64,000 nucleotides of DNA from Apopatocola sp963618015 (GCA_963618015.1 CAVEQS010000005.1:25944-89943), one strand, 5' to 3'. Numbered from the stretch's first letter, positions 34,630-44,126 are shown. Notes: a model not told the origin generated them from the sequence alone. Numbers and translations are program-made.

Positions 34630-34920
34630 TAAATATTCGCCGGTTCCCGGCGCTTCGTGCGCCGGGAATTGAGCGGACAAGCTTAGGGAAACAAAGTCGG
34701 CTCCCCAGCCACTGTTTGACCGGGGAACCAGGGGTTTTCTGCACGGCGGGGCTGCGGCTCCACCGGGCACACCCCTGCCGCGACAGAAAAACCCCTTGGA
34801 CAGGGCTGCTGCCATACCATGATTTTCGCGGATGGCGGCGGAATGTCCGCGTGTACTCTGGCAAAACGCTCCCGGCGGAGAACTGCGCAACGTCGGGGGA
34901 GTTGGGCAAACACACATTTT
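34630..34920 (+). ncRNA. Highly structured intergenic RNA region upstream of enamidase
   Basis: This gene-free stretch holds a perfect 10-bp hairpin with a TTCGT loop (34644-34668). It also holds a long bulged hairpin of about 72 nt (outer arms 34728-34741 and 34784-34799, inner arms 34744-34751 and 34772-34780). The small reading frames crossing it have no recognisable product. It may be a cis-regulatory leader for ena or an independent RNA. No known riboswitch class was recognised. Confidence 0.35.
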
Positions 34921-34954
34921 ATTTGCTGCGCGCAGCAGCAGAAGGGAGTTTACC

Positions 34955-36115
34955 ATGGCTACTCTGGTAATTAAGAACATCGGTAAGATCGTTTCCGGTG
35001 ACATTGACCACCCCGTTCTTGAGGGCAGCGTCATCGTCATCAACGAGAACCTCATCGAGGCGATCGGCGGAGAGGAACTCCTCGCCAACATCGGCGACGC
35101 GACGGTCGTTGATGCCAACGGCACCACCGTCACCCCGGGTCTCTGGGACACCCACGTCCACGTTTCCACCGCGGACGGCTACGGCACCCGTCAGAAGACC
35201 TTCGGCTTCATTGAGAGTGCGAAAAACGGCGGCGTGACCACTATGATCTCCGCCGGCGAATGCCATATCCCCGGCCATCCCAAGGGAGACCCCGTCTACA
35301 CCAAGGCGCAGGCCATTGTCGGCCACAAGTGCTTTGCTAAGGGCGTTTCCGGCGTGAAGGTCGAAGGCGGCGGACTGATCCTCGAGAAGGGTCTGGTCGA
35401 GAAGGACTTCGAAGACCTCGCCAAGGAAGGCGTCTGGGTCGTCGGCGAGATCGGCCTCGGCACCGTCAACAACCCCGAAACTGCCGCTCCCATGGTCGAG
35501 TGGGCGCACAAGTACGGCTTCAAGGTGCAGATGCACACCGGCGGCACCTCCATCCCCGGCTCCTCCACCGTTACCGCGGACGACGTCATCAAGACGAAGC
35601 CCGACGTTGTCTCCCACATCAATGGCGGCCCGACCTCCATTCCTCTGCACGAGGTTGACCGCATCATGGACGAGACCGAGTTCGCGATGGAGATCGTGCA
35701 GTGCGGCAACCCCAAGACCGCGCAGTACGTCCTCAACCGCGCTGCCGAAAAGGGACAGCTCGGCCGCGTGATCTTCGGCAACGACGCTCCGTCCGGCACC
35801 GGCATCATTCCTCTGGGCATCATGCGCAACATCAGCTTCGCCGCTTCCATGACCGATATCGCCCCCGAAGTCTGCGTCGCCATGGCGACCGGCAACCCGG
35901 CGAAGGTCTACACGAAGCTCAACCGCGGCGTCATCGCCCCGGGCAAGGAAGCTGACCTGCTGATCATGGACACCCCGATGGGTTCCGTCGGCAAGGACGC
36001 CATGGAAGCTTTCGCCGCTGGCGATATTCCGGGCCTCAGCTATGTCATCATCGACGGCAAGATCAACGTCAAGAAGTCCAGCAACACTCCTCCTGCGTCG
36101 AGAAAGCCCTGCTGA
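34955..36115 (+). CDS. ena: Enamidase
   Basis: A 386-residue amidohydrolase. The metal motif is PGLWDTHVHVST near residue 65; K in SGVKVEGGG near 140 is a candidate bridging lysine region. QMHTGG and VSHINGG supply further His ligands, and FGNDAPSGTG carries the catalytic Asp. The E. barkeri enzyme is a bifunctional Fe-Zn enzyme that hydrolyses 1,4,5,6-tetrahydro-6-oxonicotinate to ammonia and (S)-2-formylglutarate. Length agrees (about 385). The start at 34955 follows AAGGGAG. Confidence 0.92.
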   Translation: MATLVIKNIGKIVSGDIDHPVLEGSVIVINENLIEAIGGEELLANIGDATVVDANGTTVTPGLWDTHVHVSTADGYGTRQKTFGFIESAKNGGVTTMISAGECHIPGHPKGDPVYTKAQAIVGHKCFAKGVSGVKVEGGGLILEKGLVEKDFEDLAKEGVWVVGEIGLGTVNNPETAAPMVEWAHKYGFKVQMHTGGTSIPGSSTVTADDVIKTKPDVVSHINGGPTSIPLHEVDRIMDETEFAMEIVQCGNPKTAQYVLNRAAEKGQLGRVIFGNDAPSGTGIIPLGIMRNISFAASMTDIAPEVCVAMATGNPAKVYTKLNRGVIAPGKEADLLIMDTPMGSVGKDAMEAFAAGDIPGLSYVIIDGKINVKKSSNTPPASRKPC

Positions 36116-36181
36116 GCTTAGCTCGCACAGAAGCCCAACTACTTAGCTTTAGCTATTAATTTTTAATAGGAGGATATACCA

Positions 36182-36802
36182 ATGAAAGAGCCCAAGATCC
36201 GCAAGATCGTTACCAACCTCGAAGAAGTGTTCTACGAGGGCGGCGCTGAAATGCCCGTGGAGACCAACTCCGGCCGCAAGTCCATCAAGACTGTGTCCGT
36301 GGCTGCCGTTATCAAGAATCCGTACGCCGGCCAGTGGGTCGAAGACCTGTCTGAGCTGACCGAGTACGGCGAGTACCTGGGCGATCTGCTCACCAAGAAG
36401 GGTGCCGAGTTGCTCGGCGCCGAGAACGTTGAAACCTACGGCAAGGGCTGCATCGTCGGTCTCGACGGCGAGCTGGAGCACTCCTCCGCTATGCTGCACC
36501 CGAAGTCCGGCAAGACCATCCGCGCTGCTATCGGCGGCGGCAAGTCCATCATTCCTTCCAACGAGAAGGTCGGCCCTGCCGGTTCCGAGCTGGACATCTC
36601 CCTGCACTTCAAAGATGCTGCCTTCGTGCGCACCCACTACGGCTCCTTCGCGGTCCGTATTCCCGATGCCCCGAAGAACGACGAGATCGTCATGGCGGTC
36701 GTCCTGGCTGACGCCGGTCGTCCCCACGCCATCGTCAACGGCGCCGGCCGTATCGGTGGTCTGCAGAAGTCCGAAGCCAAGTGCGAGGACGGCATGCACT
36801 AA
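36182..36802 (+). CDS. DUF1185 (amino acid synthesis) family protein
   Basis: A 206-residue protein of the DUF1185/AA_synth family (IRKIVTNLEEVFYEGG, SVAAVIKNPYAGQWVEDLSELTEYGEYLG, GKGCIVGLDGELEHSSAMLHPK). The family has a known cytosolic alpha/beta structure but no established reaction. It occurs in clusters for ring-cleavage and amide compounds. Here it lies between ena and dmdA, inside the nicotinate operon, with a strong AGGAGG RBS. It does not correspond to any of the nine defined nicotinate enzymes. A hairpin at 36821-36850 follows. Confidence 0.8.
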   Translation: MKEPKIRKIVTNLEEVFYEGGAEMPVETNSGRKSIKTVSVAAVIKNPYAGQWVEDLSELTEYGEYLGDLLTKKGAELLGAENVETYGKGCIVGLDGELEHSSAMLHPKSGKTIRAAIGGGKSIIPSNEKVGPAGSELDISLHFKDAAFVRTHYGSFAVRIPDAPKNDEIVMAVVLADAGRPHAIVNGAGRIGGLQKSEAKCEDGMH

Positions 36803-36820
36803 TTCTTCCCCGCGTTTAAC

Positions 36821-36850
36821 AATAGCCCCCTTGGCAACAAGGGGGCTATT
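36821..36850 (+). terminator. Intra-cluster hairpin, weak terminator or attenuator
   Basis: A perfect 13-bp hairpin with a GCAA loop (36821-36833 and 36838-36850), followed by TTC. It splits the cluster between the DUF1185 gene and dmdA and may tune expression of the downstream block. Confidence 0.6.
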
Positions 36851-36906
36851 TTCAAGAGCATTACCGCAGACTAACTGCGGGAGAAAAGGCCTGGAGGACA
36901 GAATAA

Positions 36907-38091
36907 ATGAACCTTATTGAAAAGTATCTGGCAAAAGCGGCTGGCAAGGATCATGTCGCCCCCGGCCAGGATCTCACCTGCAAGGTGAGCTTTGTCGCCG
37001 CCCACGATGTGACGGCCCCCATCGCCATCCGCATGTTCCGCGAGATCGGCGTGAAGAAGGTTTTCGATCCGAGCCGCGTGGCGCTGATCGTTGACCATGT
37101 GTACCCCGCCGCTACGGAGAAGGCCCGCGCCAACGTTTGGGCGATGGACGATTTCTCCAAGGAATTCGGCGTTCCCCTGTATCAGCGCGGCGAGGGCGTT
37201 ATCCACCAGCTGATGTTTGAAAAGCACAAGCAGAACCCCGGCGATATCGTTTGTATTGCTGACTCCCACACCGGCACCTGCGGCGGTTACGGTCAGATCG
37301 GCATCGGCGTCGGCTCCACGGAGCTGGCCGCGGCCATGGCGACCGGCACGCTCGATCTTGAGGTGCCTCAGGTTGTGCAGATATATCTCACCGGCAAACT
37401 TCCCTCCAACGTGTTCGGCAAAGACCTTATCCTGTATCTCGGCAGCAAGTTCGGCTCCGACTATCTCGTGGACCGCGGTCTTCTCTTCACCGGCCCCGGC
37501 ATCGACGAGCTCTCCATCGCCGAGCGCATGACCGTGTGCAACATGGGCATCGAGATCGGCAGCATGATCACCATCTTCGGCACCGAAGAGAAGGAGACCG
37601 ACTGCTTCGAGACCTACGAGATCGACCTTTCCACGCTCGAGCCGCAGATCTCCTGCCCCTTCAGCCCCGCGAACGTTGTTCCGGTGCGCGAGAAGGCCGG
37701 CATCAAGGTCACGCAGGTAGTCGTCGGCAGCTGCACGAACGGCCGCCTGAACGACATGGAGCAGGTTGCCAAGGCGTTTGAGGGCAAGAAGGTCAACCCC
37801 GACGTCAACGTGCTCATCGTTCCTGCCTCGCGCGAGATCCTCGGTCAGATGGAAGAGCGCGGCTGGACGAAGATCATCCGCGACGCCGGCGCCACCATTC
37901 TCAACCCCGGCTGCGGCTCGTGCTTCGGCGCGCACGAGGGACTTATCACCCCGCGCGACGTGTGCGTTTCCACGACGAACCGCAACTTCCCCGGCCGTAT
38001 GGGCAGCAAGGTCGGCCAGATCTATCTGGCGAGCCCGGCTACCGCGGCGGCCACCGCCCTCACGGGCGTTATCACCGTTCCGGAGGTGTAA
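36907..38091 (+). CDS. dmdA: 2,3-dimethylmalate dehydratase large subunit
   Basis: A 394-residue aconitase-family large subunit similar to LeuC/homoaconitase. The [4Fe-4S] ligands are in VVGSCTNGRLNDM and NPGCGSCFGAHEG. IADSHTGTCGGYGQIGIGVGSTELA is the typical substrate-side region. In nicotinate fermentation DmdAB hydrates dimethylmaleate to (2R,3S)-dimethylmalate. Sequence alone would equally allow 3-isopropylmalate dehydratase; the cluster decides. The RBS is GGAGG. Confidence 0.92.
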   Translation: MNLIEKYLAKAAGKDHVAPGQDLTCKVSFVAAHDVTAPIAIRMFREIGVKKVFDPSRVALIVDHVYPAATEKARANVWAMDDFSKEFGVPLYQRGEGVIHQLMFEKHKQNPGDIVCIADSHTGTCGGYGQIGIGVGSTELAAAMATGTLDLEVPQVVQIYLTGKLPSNVFGKDLILYLGSKFGSDYLVDRGLLFTGPGIDELSIAERMTVCNMGIEIGSMITIFGTEEKETDCFETYEIDLSTLEPQISCPFSPANVVPVREKAGIKVTQVVVGSCTNGRLNDMEQVAKAFEGKKVNPDVNVLIVPASREILGQMEERGWTKIIRDAGATILNPGCGSCFGAHEGLITPRDVCVSTTNRNFPGRMGSKVGQIYLASPATAAATALTGVITVPEV

Positions 38092-38097
38092 GCACAA

Positions 38098-38592
38098 ATG
38101 GAAAAGATCAGAGGTAAAGTTATCATTCTCGGCGACGACGTCGATACCGACCAGATCCTCCCCGGCTACGCGATGAGCGAGCCGTATGAGGAGATCGGCA
38201 AGTACGCCATGGCCGGTCTCCCGACGGAGGACTTCAAGCTCAACCGCGAGCCCGGCTGCATTCTCGTGGCGGGACGCAACTTTGGCTGCGGCTCCTCCCG
38301 TGAGCAGGCCCCCATCGCCCTCAAACAGGCGCAGGTCGCGCTCGTCGTGGCGCAGGGCTTCGCCCGCATCTTCCGCCGCAACTGCATCAACATCGGCATG
38401 CCGGTGTTCGTTGCCGACGCCGTGAAGAAGCTCCACACCGGCGAGATCATCGAAGTCGATCTCGAAAAGGGAACGATCACCGCTCCCTGCGGTGTGATCG
38501 AATCCGCGCCGCTCTCCGAGAGCGTGCTCAAAACGCTCGAGTACGGCGGACTGATCCCCCGCGTGCGTGCCGAGCTCGGCATCACCGAATAA
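38098..38592 (+). CDS. dmdB: 2,3-dimethylmalate dehydratase small subunit
   Basis: A 164-residue swivel-domain subunit of the LeuD type (GDDVDTDQILPGYAM near residue 13, NFGCGSSREQAPIALKQAQ near residue 60). It lies 6 bases after dmdA and forms the heterodimeric hydro-lyase with it. The small-subunit specificity loop (EPYEEIGKYA) differs from standard LeuD YLRT-type loops, consistent with a different substrate. Confidence 0.92.
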   Translation: MEKIRGKVIILGDDVDTDQILPGYAMSEPYEEIGKYAMAGLPTEDFKLNREPGCILVAGRNFGCGSSREQAPIALKQAQVALVVAQGFARIFRRNCINIGMPVFVADAVKKLHTGEIIEVDLEKGTITAPCGVIESAPLSESVLKTLEYGGLIPRVRAELGITE

Positions 38593-38636
38593 AGCGTCAG
38601 TAAGTATTTTTAACGGAATATTAGAGGAGAAAAGCT

Positions 38637-40529
38637 ATGGCTATGAAAGACCCTCAGGCAAGGACAAAACAGATCATCAAAGACGACATCGAGACCATCC
38701 GCGCCTATGCCGACGCGTTTGACGTTGAGATGCCCGATCTCGACGAGAACGGCGAGGTCGTCGGTCTGCCCGCGCCGTACCCCCGCGAGGTCGCCGGTGT
38801 TGTCCGCAGCGGCTACCGCATCTACGAGCTCGGCCAGAAGGCACTCGAGACCGGCATGCCCTGCCTGAACCCGATCCTTGGCCGCAACAGCGCCGAGGAG
38901 ACCTGGAAGGAATCTAACGACATCTACAAGTACGCCGAGAAGTTCGGCCAGACCGTGTTCCAGTTCGTCCATTCCGAGGCGACCCGCCACATCGACCCGC
39001 TCAAGGGCCGCGAGCTTATTGACCAGTCCCGCGGCAAGGGCGGCATCACCCCGAAGGGCGAGCGCGAGTTCATCCAGATGGGCGGCGGCGCGAAGCACCC
39101 CGTGCGTATCAACGCCACCGGCGACACCGCGCACATCAACATCCTCAATGCCCTAATCGCGGGCTTTGACGGCACCGACATCGGCCCGGTCATCCACGTT
39201 CACTTCGGCGGCCGCGGCATCCATGACTTCCGCACGAAGGTCGTCAACGGCTACAAGTCCTGCATCGTCTGCGCGGAGAACAAGATCTTCGCCCAGCTCG
39301 ATACCCACAAGCACATCAACAACATCGGCGGCACCGACGGCATGGCCATCGCGATGTGCCTCCTCTCCGAAGGCATCGCCACCCACGCCGGTCTTCCCTG
39401 GGAGCTCTCCGGCATCCAGATGAACGTCGGCGGCAACAACCTGTACCGCGATCTCGCCATTATGCGCGCGTTCCGCCACAACATGCTTTCCAAGAGCCTG
39501 ATCGTTGTTCCCGAAACGTTCCAGCATCCGCCCGCGAACCTGATCGCGGAGCAGGCGCACTTTGCCCGCATGGCCATTTCCGCCAAGCTCGGCGGCGCCA
39601 ACTTCTACCGCCCGAAGGCGGCCGAGAGCGTCGGCATCCCGACTGGCGACTCCATGGGCCAGGCCTGCTGGGCTACCCTCGACGTGTTCCAGCACACCTA
39701 CAACCCCGGCATCGAGTCCCCGAAGATCGACGAATACGAGAACATGATGATGGATGAGGCGTTCGCCGTTCTCGAAGCCGTTCTCAAGCTCCCTGCGCAC
39801 AGCCTGCATCAGGGCTGCCTGACCGAAGAGTTCTGGAAGCAGTGGACGGACGAAGAGCTCATCGACCTCATCGTTGACGGCGGCAAGTCCGGCAAGATGG
39901 ACACCCCGCGCGCCGGCGGCTGGGATCTCAAGCGCTTTGTCAAGACGAACCGCGATCCCGACGGCATCACCCGCTACGTCGAAGGCTACACCCCGCTGGG
40001 CGTTGATCCTTCCCGCTGCCCGATCACCAAGGAGCATGTCACCGTGCACATCGAGAAGCCGCCTACACGCAAGGAGAAGATCGTCCTCGCGACCGTCGGC
40101 GCCGACGCGCACGTCAACGGCATCAACACCATCCGCGAGGCGTTCCAGGACGCCGGTTATGAGATCATCTTCCTGCGCGGCATGAACCTGCCCGAGACCG
40201 TGGCCGAGGTCGCGGCGGAGGCGAAGGCGAACGCCATCGGCGTGAGCAACCTGCTCGGCCTTGGTGTTACGCTGTTCCCGCGCGTCGGCAAGCGTCTCGA
40301 AGAGCTCGGACTGCGCGACAAGACCGTCGTCTGGGCGGGCGGCCGCATTGCCGAGAAGGAAGAGGAGCACGCCTACTACGAGAAGAAGATCGCCGAGGAA
40401 GGCACGGGCTTCATGGGCGTTGACGCGTTCTTCGGCCCTGAGTCCACGCCGGAGCAGTGCGTGACCAAGATCACCGAACTCATCGAGGCGAAGGAGAAAG
40501 AGCTCGCCGAGAAGGAAGAAAACAAGTAA
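38637..40529 (+). CDS. mgm: 2-methyleneglutarate mutase (coenzyme B12-dependent)
   Basis: A 630-residue carbon-skeleton mutase with an N-terminal TIM-barrel region and a C-terminal cobalamin domain. The base-off/His-on motif is GADAHVNGINTI (DxHxxG) near residues 489-495, followed by GVSNLLGLGVT and VVWAGGRI. It converts 2-methyleneglutarate to (R)-3-methylitaconate with adenosylcobalamin. The E. barkeri enzyme is about 614 residues. The RBS is GAGGAG. A MutL-type gene follows two genes later. Confidence 0.94.
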   Translation: MAMKDPQARTKQIIKDDIETIRAYADAFDVEMPDLDENGEVVGLPAPYPREVAGVVRSGYRIYELGQKALETGMPCLNPILGRNSAEETWKESNDIYKYAEKFGQTVFQFVHSEATRHIDPLKGRELIDQSRGKGGITPKGEREFIQMGGGAKHPVRINATGDTAHINILNALIAGFDGTDIGPVIHVHFGGRGIHDFRTKVVNGYKSCIVCAENKIFAQLDTHKHINNIGGTDGMAIAMCLLSEGIATHAGLPWELSGIQMNVGGNNLYRDLAIMRAFRHNMLSKSLIVVPETFQHPPANLIAEQAHFARMAISAKLGGANFYRPKAAESVGIPTGDSMGQACWATLDVFQHTYNPGIESPKIDEYENMMMDEAFAVLEAVLKLPAHSLHQGCLTEEFWKQWTDEELIDLIVDGGKSGKMDTPRAGGWDLKRFVKTNRDPDGITRYVEGYTPLGVDPSRCPITKEHVTVHIEKPPTRKEKIVLATVGADAHVNGINTIREAFQDAGYEIIFLRGMNLPETVAEVAAEAKANAIGVSNLLGLGVTLFPRVGKRLEELGLRDKTVVWAGGRIAEKEEEHAYYEKKIAEEGTGFMGVDAFFGPESTPEQCVTKITELIEAKEKELAEKEENK

Positions 40530-40551
40530 TTCAGGAAGGAAAGAGAACACC

Positions 40552-41703
40552 ATGGATCAGTACAGAATTCCCTGCGTTATCATGCGCGCCGGTACCAGCA
40601 AGGGCATTTTCCTCAAGGAAAACGATCTGCCCGCCCCCGGCCCCGAGCGCGACGCCATGATCCTGCAGATCTTCGGCTCCCCCGATAAGCGCCAGATCAA
40701 CGGTCTGGCCGGCGCCGATCCCCTGACGAGCAAGCTCGCCGTCATCGGCCCGAGCAAGCAGCCCGGCTGCGACGTGGACTACACGTTCGCGCAGGTCTCC
40801 ATCACCGACGCCGTCGTTGACTGGAACGGCAACTGCGGCAACATCTCCTCCGGCGTTGCGCCCTTCGCGATTGACGAGTCCATCGTCAAGTGCCACGAGG
40901 GTCTCAACGAGGTCACCATCTGGCAGGTCAACACCCAGAAGGTCATGAAGTCCTACGTCCTCGTCGAGGACGGCAAGGCGAAGGTCACCGGCGACGTCGC
41001 CATCGCGGGCGTGCCCGGCACCGGCGCTCTCATCCAGATGGACATGTCCGGCACCGCCGGCGCCGCCACCGGCAAACTTCTGCCGACCGGCAACGCCGTC
41101 GACGTCATCGAGACGAGCCGCGGCCCCATCGAGGCCTCCATCGTTGACTGCGCCAACCCCGTCATCTTCGTGCGCGCCGAGAGCGTCGGCATGAAGGGCA
41201 CCGAGGATCAGGTAGAGATCGACGGCAACAAGGAGTTGCTCAAGTATCTCGAAGAGATCCGCGGCATCGCGTGCGTCAAGTGCGGCATGGCGAAGGATCT
41301 CGCCGACGCCACCAAGAACTCCCCGGCGTTCCCGATGGTCGCTTTCATCACCGAGGCGCAGGATTACTACTATCCCCCCGAGAAGAAGACCATCAAGAAG
41401 GAAGAGGTCGACCTCGTTTCCCGCTTGATGTTCATGCAGGTGCTGCATAAGACCTATGCCGGTACCGCCACGGTCTGCACCGGCGTTGCCGCGAAGATCC
41501 CCGGCACCATCGTCAACCAGGTCATCGGCAAGGAGAACCCGGAAGAGCTCGTGCGCATCGGCCACCCCGCCGGCGTCATCAACTGCTACTCCGAGGTCAC
41601 GCCCGACCTGACCGTGAAGAAGGCCGCCATCGAGCGCACCGCCCGCCGTCTCATGGAAGGCTACGCCCTGCTCGAGAAGAGCAAGGACCCCCGTAAGAAG
41701 TAA
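40552..41703 (+). CDS. mii: 3-methylitaconate delta-isomerase
   Basis: A 383-residue PrpF-family protein (RIPCVIMRAGTSKGIFLKENDLP at the N-terminus, NGLAGADPLTSKLAVI, GNCGNISSGVAPFA). These DapF-fold isomerases shift a double bond by proton transfer; Mii converts (R)-3-methylitaconate to 2,3-dimethylmaleate. K in TSKG is the conserved PrpF lysine. Context between mgm and the dehydratase/lyase genes supports Mii over PrpF of the methylcitrate cycle. Confidence 0.93.
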   Translation: MDQYRIPCVIMRAGTSKGIFLKENDLPAPGPERDAMILQIFGSPDKRQINGLAGADPLTSKLAVIGPSKQPGCDVDYTFAQVSITDAVVDWNGNCGNISSGVAPFAIDESIVKCHEGLNEVTIWQVNTQKVMKSYVLVEDGKAKVTGDVAIAGVPGTGALIQMDMSGTAGAATGKLLPTGNAVDVIETSRGPIEASIVDCANPVIFVRAESVGMKGTEDQVEIDGNKELLKYLEEIRGIACVKCGMAKDLADATKNSPAFPMVAFITEAQDYYYPPEKKTIKKEEVDLVSRLMFMQVLHKTYAGTATVCTGVAAKIPGTIVNQVIGKENPEELVRIGHPAGVINCYSEVTPDLTVKKAAIERTARRLMEGYALLEKSKDPRKK

Positions 41704-41758
41704 GAGCGCCCATGTCCGCCATCCGGGTCTCCCGGATGGCGGTTAAGGAGTCAAAGCG

Positions 41759-43186
41759 ATGAAAGCAAACATTCTTGTCTACGATGTCGGCAGCACGTAT
41801 ACAAAGGGCGCGGCATTCGCTCTTGCGGACGGCAAGCTGACGTTCCTTGCCCGCGGCCAGCATCCGACGACGCTCGAGAATATCAGCGACGGCGCACGCG
41901 GCGCCGAGGCGGAGATCCGCGCCAAGGGCGTGGAGTTCGCGCCCGACATGGTGCGCTTCAGCTCGTGCAGCGCCGCGGGCGGACTGCGCATGGTCGCGAT
42001 GGGCTTTATGCCCCGCGTGACCGCGAAGGCCGCGAAGGAAGTCGCCATGACCGCCGGTGCGCGCGTCATGGAGGTCGTCTCCGCGGACGAGCCGCCCGAG
42101 TTTCGCGAGGAAGTCCTGCGCGAGATCAAGCCCGACATCATCCTGCTTTCCGGCGGTACGGACGGCGGCGATATGGCGAACGTGCTCGAAAACGCGGACA
42201 TCATCTGCAAGGTGCACGGTGAGGGCACGGTCATTCTCGGCTGCAACAAATTCGCCCAGCGCGAGGCGGCGGAGAAATTCCGCGCCGCGGGCATCGAGTG
42301 CATCCGCGTGCCGAACATTCTGCCGACCATCCACGAACTGAACGTGAAGCCCGCGCGCATCGCGATCCACGAGCAGTTCATCAACCAGATCACCCACGCC
42401 AAGGGCCTGAAGGAGTTCCGCGACACGCTCGCGGATCAGACCGTCATCCCGACGCCGGGCGCCGTGCTGCTCGCGAGCGAGCTTCTCGCCAAGGGAAGCT
42501 ATGAGCAGGAGGGCGTCGGCGGCGTGATCCTTGTGGACATCGGCGGCGCAACGACCGATATCCACTCCGCGCTGCCCGAGCTCATCGACATGAACATCGA
42601 AGAGCGCGGTCTCGTTGTGAGCAACGAAAAGCAGTTTTCCTACCGCACCGTGGAGGGCAATCTCGGCCTGCGCGTGAGCGCGACCGGCATTCCCGAGGCC
42701 GTGGGCGATAAGGCCATTCTCCGTGCCATGGATCACGATTACGGTCTGACGCCGGAGGATGTGGAAAACTACGTCGATCTGCTCGAAGCGCACAACGACC
42801 ACATCCCCTCCGACGAGAAGGAGGCCTGTCTCGACCGGGCGCTTGCCGCCTGTGCCGCGGACGTTGCCATCCGCCGTCACGCCGGATATTACGCGAAGGA
42901 GGCCGATCCCGTCATGGGCATCATGGCCGGTGCCCCGATGGGGCGCGATCTTCGCAACGTGCGCCAGGTGCTGTGCGTGGGCGGTATCTTCCTCCACTGC
43001 CACGGCAAGGAGCGCGAGAATATCGTGCGCCGCACGTTTGATAACCCCGGCATCTCGCTGCTGCCGCTGAACGATCCCGACATCTGGTTTGACGAGGATT
43101 ATATCCTCTATGCCATGGGCGTTCTGGCGCAGCATTATCCCGAAGAAGTTCTTTCGTATATGAAAGAACACGTGATAAAGAAATAA
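41759..43186 (+). CDS. MutL/GlmL-type B12 mutase chaperone (reactivase)
   Basis: A 475-residue ASKHA-fold ATPase of the MutL/GlmL family. The phosphate-1 motif is VYDVGSTYTKGAAF; later LVDIGGATTDIHSA. GlmL-type proteins accompany glutamate mutase and ornithine aminomutase and are thought to exchange damaged cobalamin. Here it probably reactivates Mgm, two genes upstream. It is not one of the nine catalytic enzymes. The length is typical (about 460). Confidence 0.85.
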   Translation: MKANILVYDVGSTYTKGAAFALADGKLTFLARGQHPTTLENISDGARGAEAEIRAKGVEFAPDMVRFSSCSAAGGLRMVAMGFMPRVTAKAAKEVAMTAGARVMEVVSADEPPEFREEVLREIKPDIILLSGGTDGGDMANVLENADIICKVHGEGTVILGCNKFAQREAAEKFRAAGIECIRVPNILPTIHELNVKPARIAIHEQFINQITHAKGLKEFRDTLADQTVIPTPGAVLLASELLAKGSYEQEGVGGVILVDIGGATTDIHSALPELIDMNIEERGLVVSNEKQFSYRTVEGNLGLRVSATGIPEAVGDKAILRAMDHDYGLTPEDVENYVDLLEAHNDHIPSDEKEACLDRALAACAADVAIRRHAGYYAKEADPVMGIMAGAPMGRDLRNVRQVLCVGGIFLHCHGKERENIVRRTFDNPGISLLPLNDPDIWFDEDYILYAMGVLAQHYPEEVLSYMKEHVIKK

Positions 43187-43228
43187 CCATCTTAAATACC
43201 TAAATACTTATTAAGGAGACTGATTCCC

Positions 43229-44104
43229 ATGACCAACGGACAGAAAATGCGCAAGCTCTTTGAAGAGAAAAAGCTCGTCGTCGCCCCCGGCTGCCACGAC
43301 GCTCTCACCGCGAAGATCATTTCCTATCTCGGCTTTGACGCCGTCTACATGACCGGCTACGGCCAGAGCGCTTCCCACCTCGGCCAGCCCGACGTTGGCC
43401 TGATGACCATGAGCGAAATGGTCATGCGCGCCTCCAACACCGTCGAGGCCGCGGGCAACGCCCTCGTCGTCGCCGACGCCGACACCGGCTTCGGCAACGC
43501 CGTCAACGTGCAGCGCACCATCCGCGAGTATGAGAAGGCCGGCGTCGCCGTCATCCAGCTCGAGGACCAGGTCATGCCCAAGAAGTGCGGCCACATGACC
43601 GGCCGTCAGGTCGTCCCCATGGAAGAGATGGTCGGCAAGGTCAAGGCCGCCGTCGACGCCCGCCAGGGCGACATGATGATCATGGCCCGTACCGACGCCC
43701 GTACCGTTTACGGCATCGAAGAGGCCATCAAGCGCGGTCTTGCCTACAAGGAAGCCGGCGCGGACATCATCTTCATCGAGTCCCCCGAGTCCAAGGAAGA
43801 GATGATGCTCATCAACAAGGAGATCCCCGGTCTGACGCTCGCCAACATGGTCGAGGGCGGCCGTACCCCGATCTTCAAGAACGACGAGCTCGAGAGCTTC
43901 GGCTACAACCTCGTTATCTACCCCACCGCCTCCACCTACGTCACCACCAAGGCCATGATCGACCTGTGGGAAGGCCTGAAGCGCGACGGCACCACCATCA
44001 CCCAGCTCGACAAGATGGTCCCGTTTGCCCAGTTCAACGAGCTGATGGGTCTGCAGAAGATCCGCGACATCGAGCACACCTACGCCTCCTCCACCGGCCG
44101 CTGA
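43229..44104 (+). CDS. dml: 2,3-dimethylmalate lyase
   Basis: A 291-residue isocitrate lyase/PEP mutase family protein. The active-site loop is KKCGHMTGRQVV near residue 117 with catalytic Cys; DADTGFGNAVNV and MARTDAR bind Mg. It cleaves (2R,3S)-dimethylmalate to propionate and pyruvate, the last step of nicotinate fermentation. Length equals the E. barkeri enzyme (289). The RBS is AAGGAGA. 2-methylisocitrate lyase is the sequence-level alternative. Confidence 0.93.
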   Translation: MTNGQKMRKLFEEKKLVVAPGCHDALTAKIISYLGFDAVYMTGYGQSASHLGQPDVGLMTMSEMVMRASNTVEAAGNALVVADADTGFGNAVNVQRTIREYEKAGVAVIQLEDQVMPKKCGHMTGRQVVPMEEMVGKVKAAVDARQGDMMIMARTDARTVYGIEEAIKRGLAYKEAGADIIFIESPESKEEMMLINKEIPGLTLANMVEGGRTPIFKNDELESFGYNLVIYPTASTYVTTKAMIDLWEGLKRDGTTITQLDKMVPFAQFNELMGLQKIRDIEHTYASSTGR

Positions 44105-44126
44105 GCGCAGACAGGAGAGAGAAAAG

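Noticed and set aside
34681..34735. Resemblance to a cobalamin riboswitch core (TTAGGGAAAC ... GCCACTGTTTGA)
   Set aside because: The conserved GGTGAAA segment and a convincing B12-box are missing, and ena is not a B12 gene. The match is too short to support a riboswitch call.
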